From: Rhinopithecus roxellana
Lineage: Eukaryota > Chordata > Mammalia > Primates > Cercopithecidae
DNA length: 64,000 nucleotides
Direction: 5' to 3'
Assembly: GCF_007565055.1 (NCBI RefSeq)
Contig: NC_044558.1
Span: 78,331,444-78,395,443, forward strand
Made by a program: the position numbers and the translations under genes. Below are positions 57,643 to 64,000 of the stretch, piece by piece. The stretch's first letter is position 1; each line of letters starts with the position of its first letter. The notes beneath the pieces are model-generated. The model was not told where the DNA came from. It did no database searches and saw nothing but the letters and a program-made list of their open reading frames with translations.

Positions 57643-59124
57643 CTTTAGTCACCTGTATTCCTAAATGGCTGAGATTAGATGAGGACACCAGTGTTGACTC
57701 ATCCAGTTCCTTCACTCAACTTTGACTTCTGTGAGGGCAGCATGGAACACTTTAGACAGAAAAAGAGGTAGAAATGAGTAGTAAACTTCACCTGTAGGAG
57801 AAACTTTTCTTATTTTTCTTCTATGACTCCAATGTTGTTTTTAAAATAAAAAAGATAGATTTCATTTGCATTAAAACAGATCCAGCGAATGCTTAGGCCT
57901 GCAGCCAGTGGCTCTTGGTAGGTCTGGTTCTCTGGATGAACACGTAGTAACTAATTTATTATTGCAGGAAATCCACTTCCCACCTTTGTTTCAGAAGCAG
58001 AAATATTCTTTATTGTACTGTGTTGGGGTCTGCAGTGGCTGTTCATGCTAACTTGTGCTTACTTGCAAATAAGTTTGTGTATGTTTTAGGCATCACCAGG
58101 CATTTGAAGATTCAACCTTGTCACTGAAAGAGAGATTTTATTTTAACCCTATTGTGAGCCTTTCAGGCCTTAGGTGCACGGAGGATTTACCTGGAGAAAG
58201 TCATGGGGAAGGAGCTGGCCCCGGCTCTGAGGGCTCCTGTTTTTGTAGGTTCCTCACCAGCCTACGGAGTTATAGCCTGAATCCTGCCTGGCGTCCTAGA
58301 GACGCATAAACACCCATAATGCCTCTCTAGTGGGCTCTTCTTAGACTCGGGGAGGATCTCATTTCAGTGGTGCTTGAGGAGTCTCAGTTTTCCCTTGCTC
58401 TGTAATGAAGGCTTGGAAATGTTCCCTATTACATCACAAATCCCCACTCCTCCTTAGTGGACTTTGATTCCTGAAGTAACTTGCATGTGCCTGAAACTGT
58501 GGAATGTCGTCTCATGCGACAATTAGATAGAAAGGCTAGCATTTGTTTACTCTTTGTGCATGTAATTGTGCTGCCAACCTTTCCTTAGAGTTGTATCTTG
58601 TTAATATATTGTCGGTTGGATTTTGGCATCATTCTCAGGTTTTGGCAGAATTGAAATAGTCATTAGCTAGCTTTCCCCATTCAAATAAGACTGCAGAAAA
58701 AGGAAGGACGAAATGTGAGTAAATCAAAGAGCTTTTCCTTTTCTCCGATTTTGTTGACGGCAATTCCCATCTCTTGGTTCAGCTGTCTTTCTCATTAGTG
58801 GATCCTGATGAAATTATGGAAGAAATGGAAGAGCTCTTGATACTCCTATATAGACCAATGAAAACAAGTCATTCCTAGGTGGTTTCTCAACACAGATTGC
58901 CGGATCCTTTAAAATCTGTGTTTCTCTCGCTCAGAGAGGAAACTGAGATCATCCTTCTCATTGTCATCAAAATACAGCAGGCAGAGGGTGCCGCCCACTC
59001 ATCTGGGTGCTTTGACTGAAGTCCTAGAGGCCCTGCAGCCTCAGCAGCACTTGCAGACCTGCAAGGTTTCTCAGGGTTATTTCCTGGTAGAACATATTTC
59101 TCTTTCCAAGGCATTTCTTTGACT
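57643..59124. other. Intergenic sequence, no gene seen
   Basis: Single-copy sequence without convincing coding or repeat signals. Confidence 0.55.
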
Positions 59125-59240
59125 TATTCATAAATTTAACAGGTATCTACTGACTTGTGTCTGTGGCTTGGCCTTGTACAGGGGTTAGAGTCAAAAGTCA
59201 ACCTCTGTGCTGCCCTCATGGAAGTCAAAGTCCAATGTAG
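59125..59240 (+). mobile_element. L2 fragment (tentative)
   Basis: 'caggtatctactgacttgtg', 'cttggccttgtacaggggtt' and 'gctgccctcatggaagtcaa' align in order with the L2 consensus theme. Confidence 0.5.
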
Positions 59241-59734
59241 GAGCTGGACGAATCAAGGGTGGTACCCTCATGCTCCTTTTTTTGGATGGAGATGTTTTGC
59301 AAAAACAGCTCCTTTCAACACGTGCCCTGCCCAGAGAGTACCTACACCATCTCATGTCAGACCTAGACAGGTAGCCTCTTTGTTACATCTTCTGTCTTCT
59401 CTCTCCATAACTCATCACCAGTCTGGATGGAAGGGAGGTGAGACAAAGCAGGAGAAGAGAAGTCCCCTCCCTTCTCCCACAGCATGTCCAGAGGGGTAAG
59501 AGAGATTCTGGGTATGCAGGTTGTTAATCCAGGATGGCTTATTTAAACAGTAAACAAGAACATACACAAAACAAACAAAATGAAAACTTTCATTGGACTT
59601 CTGTTGAAAATCCAGGGAGACTATTATGTCTCAGGATCCCACATTTCTATGGGGTGACCCCTGGCTAGAGCTGTCGCCCCCTTAGACAGAGCAGTTACTC
59701 CTCCTGTCACTGCAGCCCACTCTGCTGCTCTGGG
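59241..59734. other. Intergenic sequence, no gene seen
   Basis: The 114-codon plus frame at 59155-59499 begins inside the L2 fragment and shows no domain, so it is not called. Confidence 0.5.
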
Positions 59735-60475
59735 TTCTGTCATGAGCTGGATTGTGTGTGCTCATAATACGTATATTCAACTTCTCACCTTCGGGACATC
59801 AGAATGCAACTGTATGTGGAGATAGGGTCTTTAGAGCAGTCATAATTTAGTAAAAATGAGGTTGTTATGGTAGGTCCTAATCCAACCTGACTGGTGTCTT
59901 TATAAGAAGCGGAGATTAGGACCAGACACTGGTGGCTCACACCTGTAACCCCAGCAGTTTGGGAGGCTGAGGCCAGTGCATCACCCTGAGATCAGGCGTT
60001 TGAGACCAGCCTGGCCAACATGGTGAAACCCCATCTCTACTAAAAATCCAAAAAAAAAAAAAAAAAAAAGCTGGGTGTGATGGCAGGTGCCTGTAAACTC
60101 TGGAGGCTGAGGCAGGAGAATCACTTGAACCTCGGAGGCGGAGGTTGTAGTGAGCCGAGATTGCACCACTGCACTCCAGCCCAGACAACAGAGTGAGACT
60201 CCATCTCAAAAAAAAAAAAAAAAGAAAAAGAAAAAGAAAAAGGAAGGAAAAGGAGATTAGAGCACAGACACTGAGTAGGCTGTGTGAGGACACAGGGAGG
60301 AGACGGCCACCTACAAGCCGAGGAGAGAGGCCTCAGAAGAAAGCCACCCTACAGACACCTTGATCTCAGATCTTCCAGCCTCCAGAACTGTGAGGAAATG
60401 CATTTGTGCTGTTGAAGCCACCCAGTCTGTGGGGCTTTGTTACGGCAGTTTGAGCAAATTAATGTGAATTTCCAT
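59735..60475 (+). mobile_element. MLT1-type MaLR LTR split by an Alu
   Basis: The left part has 'ggagatagggtctttagag' and 'gacatcagaatgcaactgta'. After the Alu, 'gacacagggaggagacgg', 'cttgatctcagatcttccag', 'cctccagaactgtgaggaaa' and 'ccacccagtctgtgg' complete the LTR. No internal MaLR sequence. Confidence 0.75.
59920..60251 (+). mobile_element. Alu SINE inside the MLT1 LTR
   Basis: Full Alu with an expanded A-linker (about 60050-60069) and an (AAAAAG)-rich tail. The target duplication ggagattag is at 59911-59919 and 60252-60260. Confidence 0.93.
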
Positions 60476-60594
60476 TGCTATGCCTCTTCCTTTTGACCCA
60501 TGTATCTGATCTTCCTGGTGACTGTAGGCCATTTGAATGTGTGCTCTTTGATTTGAACTCATTTTTCATTAGTTTAATATACAAAGTTGTGCAA

Positions 60595-61080
60595 GACACA
60601 AGTGTAGTAGGGCCTCCTAAAAAAGGTCCATATGCTAATCCCTGGAGCTGGTGAACATGTTACTTTGTGAAAAGGGACTTTGCAGATGTGATTCAGTGCC
60701 TTGAATTGGGAGATTACCCAAAATTATCTGTGTGAGTCCCGTGTAATCATGTTTTCTAATAAGGAGAAGGATTGAGGGTCAGAGTCAGAGGAGAGGCGAC
60801 CACAACAGCAGAGGTTGGAGTGTCAGGATTGCTGGCAGAGGGACCTAAGGAAAGGACTGCAGGTGGCCTCTGGAAACTGGAAAAGACAGCTAGGAGTAGG
60901 CCGTCCTCTGGAGCCTCCAACAGGAACACGGAGCCAGGAGTAGACGTTCCCCTGGAGCCTGCAACAGGAACACAGCCCTGCTGATAGCTTCATTTCAGCC
61001 ACACAGACCAATTTCTAGACTCTGACCTCTAAAAGTATAAGACAGCAAACTGATATTGTTTTAAGCCACCTTGCTTATTT
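60595..61080 (+). mobile_element. MLT1-like MaLR LTR with internal duplication
   Basis: 'gggactttgcagatgtgatt', 'ggagattacccaaaattatc', 'gagggtcagagtcagagg', 'gttttaagccacc' follow the MLT1 LTR order. Contains a 44-bp tandem duplication at 60892-60978. Confidence 0.72.
60892..60978. repeat. 44-bp tandem duplication
   Basis: Units 60892-60935 and 60936-60978, each starting aggagtag and containing 'ctggagcct' and 'caacaggaacac', about 85 percent alike by eye. Within the MLT1-like LTR. Confidence 0.85.
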
Positions 61081-61109
61081 ATTTGTGAACATGGGCATCA
61101 CTGACTCGT

Positions 61110-61200
61110 CCCACTTGGATGTATACTGCACAAGGCAGGCATCTTGCCTATCTTGATTCACGCTGTGTCTGTGGCACCTAGAACGGTGCCTGGCACACAC
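61110..61200 (+). mobile_element. L2 3'-end fragment (tentative)
   Basis: 'ggcacctagaacggtgcctg' followed by 'gcacacacaatt' is the L2 3'-terminal wording. Confidence 0.55.
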
Positions 61201-61404
61201 AATTACAAAAACAAAACAAAACAAACACAAAATGTTCAGTAAAGTCCTGCTAAGCAAATTACTCATCCACATTCCCCAGCCATGGAGTAGAGTTGACACC
61301 TCCATCAGGCCATTCTACTCACTGGGAAGACCCCATGACTTGCACCTTTGCCTGAGGTTGGATGCAGAACCCTGTGGGTAGGAAAACAGACTGATGCTGT
61401 TGAG

Positions 61405-61560
61405 TGAATAATAATTAACTGAGTTCCATGTTTATTCGTTTACAACACAGTAGGCTCTAAGTTAAGCATCTCTGTTATTTTGTCTCATTTACTTCTCAGG
61501 ACAGTCCTACAATATAGGGACTTTGATCATCTCCAGTGTGTCTAGGAGACAGGCTCACTA
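61405..61560 (+). mobile_element. MIR fragment (tentative)
   Basis: 'gagttccatgtttattcg', 'gtctcatttacttctcagga' and 'cagtcctacaatataggga' follow MIR core order. Confidence 0.55.
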
Positions 61561-63124
61561 GTGAGGAGTGATGCAGCCCAGGAATCACAGTGGTGAGTAA
61601 TATTCAAAGTGCAAGACATTGCCTGCATGTGGTCTGTGTGCATCTCCATGACCGTGTTGTATATGGCAGCTGCTGTGGGGTAGAAACCCCCTTGTGGTTT
61701 CGGAGTCCCAAGAGCTGAGTTTAATATTCTACATCACTGCTGTGATACAGAGTCTGATACCATTTTTAATGGTTGGCCCCTGACCCCTTTCAAGCCCCAC
61801 CCCTCACCTGCCCCGGTAAGAAAATCCAGCATCACCTCCCTCAGCACTGTAGGGAGTTGAGCCATGCAAGCCAGGACCTGTGCACTGGAGCCCACCCAGC
61901 CAGCCTCCCATTAGCAATCAGAGGCAAGGCTGCCCTCCCTCTATCCGCCACCCTATGCCTCACTCAAGCCATGGGCTCCATTGGTACCAGGAACAATCCT
62001 GCTGTCCCCCAAAAGTCCCATTTTGTGACTAATAAACCGTTATATACATTTTAGGTGCATTTTTGGATCAACAATCTCAACGCTGCTCTCAGTATCCTAA
62101 CCCATGTGGGGAGCAACTGGGGACAGGTAGGTCTGCCTTCCACCAGAAAACCACAGATCAGCTACTTCATATCTGAGTTACCTTGCAACGAGTGTCACTA
62201 ACCCACACCTTACTTTCCTGGATTGTAAAATGGTGAGAATGAAATTCCCTACCATAGAAGCTCCCAGGGAAAAACCCTCTTTGAAGCATTGCATATAGGG
62301 TAAATAGGGTATCTATTAGTGATTCTACTAGTGATGGCAGAGAAGAAACTCATATTTAGAATTTTATTTTTTTACTCCATAAAGCCATGGGAAACAGATG
62401 AGAACAATTTGGGCTCTTGCCAAATGAGGTTGAAAAAGAACTAACTGTCCTGACATGTCATCATGGCTATGGTTATTTAGGTCCAGTGCTCACTGAAGGA
62501 CTGATGAGTTATGCTGAACCTCCTTGAGGGCAGAAAATCTACATAAATTACTTGGAATTATTTTGCACAAGAGACTTGTTTCTTCTTTTCTATTGATTGA
62601 TTTAAGCATTTATGTCAAGATGTCTCATGAATATTTTCTTTGTACTTTGGGTTACCCAAAAATATTTTATTTATTTTGTTGCATGACTTTGTCTAGCATT
62701 GGCTGCTGAGAGCTCTTTCAGTTTGTACCTTTGCATACCCCCAACAATGATTCTTTTTTCTTTTGAGGACTTTTTTACTTTCTCGTACAAGATGCTCCAG
62801 CCTCATTTTGTGTATTCTCTGTCTCAGTTCTAGAATCAGTCATTTTCCCAGGAAACCGGGGTTCTTTTCATGGGAGAATGGTATTAGAAGTCAACATCTG
62901 GATTCCAGGTGGGCTTGCTTCTAAATAGGCAGACCTTCTTTTTCTGTAATGGAGTTACATCACACACGCATTGCATCAATTGTGTGTGTGTGTGTGTGTC
63001 TGAGAAAGAGAAAGACAGAGAGAGAGAGATCAGACAGTGCTGGGTATTGCTCTACTAAAGTAGCTCATGTGAGATGTACAGCAAATGCTTCCTCAACTTG
63101 TCAAGCCATTATCAAATAACTCCT
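61561..63124. other. Intergenic sequence with a TG microsatellite, no gene seen
   Basis: Single-copy DNA. (TG)n at 62981-62999 is followed by a purine-rich GA tract to about 63030. The 93-codon plus frame at 61773 has no recognised domain. Confidence 0.55.
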
Positions 63125-63290
63125 ACATATTAGTTTTCTATGCTGCCTAAAATCTTACCATAAATTTAGAGGCTTACAATTTATAAGCTCATGGTTCTGG
63201 GGGCCAGAAGTCAAGGCACACATGACCAGGTTCTCTGTTCGGTCTCACAAGGCTGACATCTAGGTGTTGATGTGATGGGGCTCTTTTAAT
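63125..63290 (-). mobile_element. MLT1-like LTR fragment, antisense (tentative)
   Basis: Plus-strand 'ttttctatgctgcctaaaat' and 'ctcatggttctgggggccag' followed by 'aagtcaaggcacac' is the complement of the MLT1 3' half. It ends next to a T-run at 63292-63310. Confidence 0.55.
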
Positions 63291-64000
63291 CTTTTTTTTT
63301 TTTTTTTTTTAATTTTAAGTTTTTTCAGTCATCCCTGTGTCTCTGGTAATGGTACAGGACTTATGTCTATATATTATGTGACAGCTTAGACAGTGCCGAG
63401 GATTCAGTCTTTGCCTTGATGAGAAAGCATCTACCTCCTGGGCTTTCTTGCAGTCATTTCTTGCCCATTTTTCTTATGAAAAATATTTGGCTGCTCCAGT
63501 CACTGCACTTGATGAGATTAAAGTCTGTAGCTGTCTCAGGCGCAACTAACTAAAAACACATCATGACGTCTTTCTCCAAAGACATTTTTAGAACAAATTA
63601 TTGAAGCCTTGGCACCCCTCCATGTCATTCCCTGGGAAAGGCAGCAGGACTCTGTTCCTGTCCTGGGACATACCAGGTGAAGGCTGAGGATTGTTGAGGG
63701 AAGATAGATGGCTGAAAGTGGGGCCCTTCTCAGCAACACACACTCCCATATTTCCATGTCTTATTTCCCTTTTAACTGCCCTTCCTTTGTGAAGCAATAA
63801 ATATCCCCTGGTCTTACTGGAATGAGAGAAGGATAACCTTATGGGCTTTAGTGCCACAAAATGCATTAGTTGTCGTGTCAAAATGAAATCACTTATAATG
63901 AGCAGAGAAAAACAAGGAAGTGACTATTGGTATGATATATAGACAAGGAAGACCTTTGTATCATACAAGCTAAAGAATAAACCATAAAAAATAGCTACAA
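63291..64000. other. Right-edge sequence, no gene seen
   Basis: A T-run at 63292-63310, then single-copy sequence to the window end. Minus frames at 63536 and 63588 overlap each other and show no domain. Confidence 0.55.

Noticed and set aside
1..64000. tRNA, rRNA, U6, 7SK or Y RNA genes and pseudogenes
   Set aside because: I looked for their characteristic wording on both strands and found none apart from the 7SL-derived Alus.

Overview
This is nuclear DNA from a primate, most likely an Old World monkey. Alu, L1, MaLR, HERV-H-type and MIR/L2 repeats fill much of the window. Two of the youngest Alus (17795-18113 and 56237-56545) carry sequence states I associate with the cercopithecoid AluYR lineage: GATCCGGCCACTGC, GGGCGAGGTGGCGG and 'ggctcaagcctg'. 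I see no intact protein-coding gene, tRNA, rRNA, CRISPR array or bacterial-style operon. Nearly every open frame longer than 60 codons is Alu antisense, transposon remnant, tandem repeat or chance.

Layout. 1-18 kb: an MLT2-type (ERVL) LTR at the left edge, a THE1 solo LTR, a second MLT2-like LTR on the minus strand, and about a dozen Alus, one nested inside another. 18-25 kb: an antisense L1 fragment with a long GT microsatellite, then a class I ERV LTR plus leader whose core appears inverted. 25-28.8 kb: a 5'-truncated minus-strand HERV-H-type provirus with one LTR7-like 3' LTR and broken protease, RT, RNase H and env remnants. 28.8-39.5 kb: mostly single-copy sequence with old L1, MIR and L2, a hAT miniature transposon with an 8-bp target duplication, and a 31-bp minisatellite of 23 units.

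39.9-41.0 kb holds the only convincing host regulatory landmark: a CpG island with GC-box, NRF1-like and TCTCGCGA-like motifs, a good splice donor, and a candidate small downstream exon. 42.9-49.4 kb: a full-length but dead L1 inserted into an older L1M. 51.1-51.7 kb: a short L1 with an inverted 5' part, the signature of twin priming. 53-64 kb: further Alus (one young Alu nested in an older one), MLT1-type LTRs, and L2/MIR fragments.

The elements do not form a pathway. The window is a layered record of retrotransposition around one probable promoter. Family names come from recognised sequence wording, not a database search. Boundaries are good to a few bases where target-site duplications are quoted, otherwise to tens of bases.
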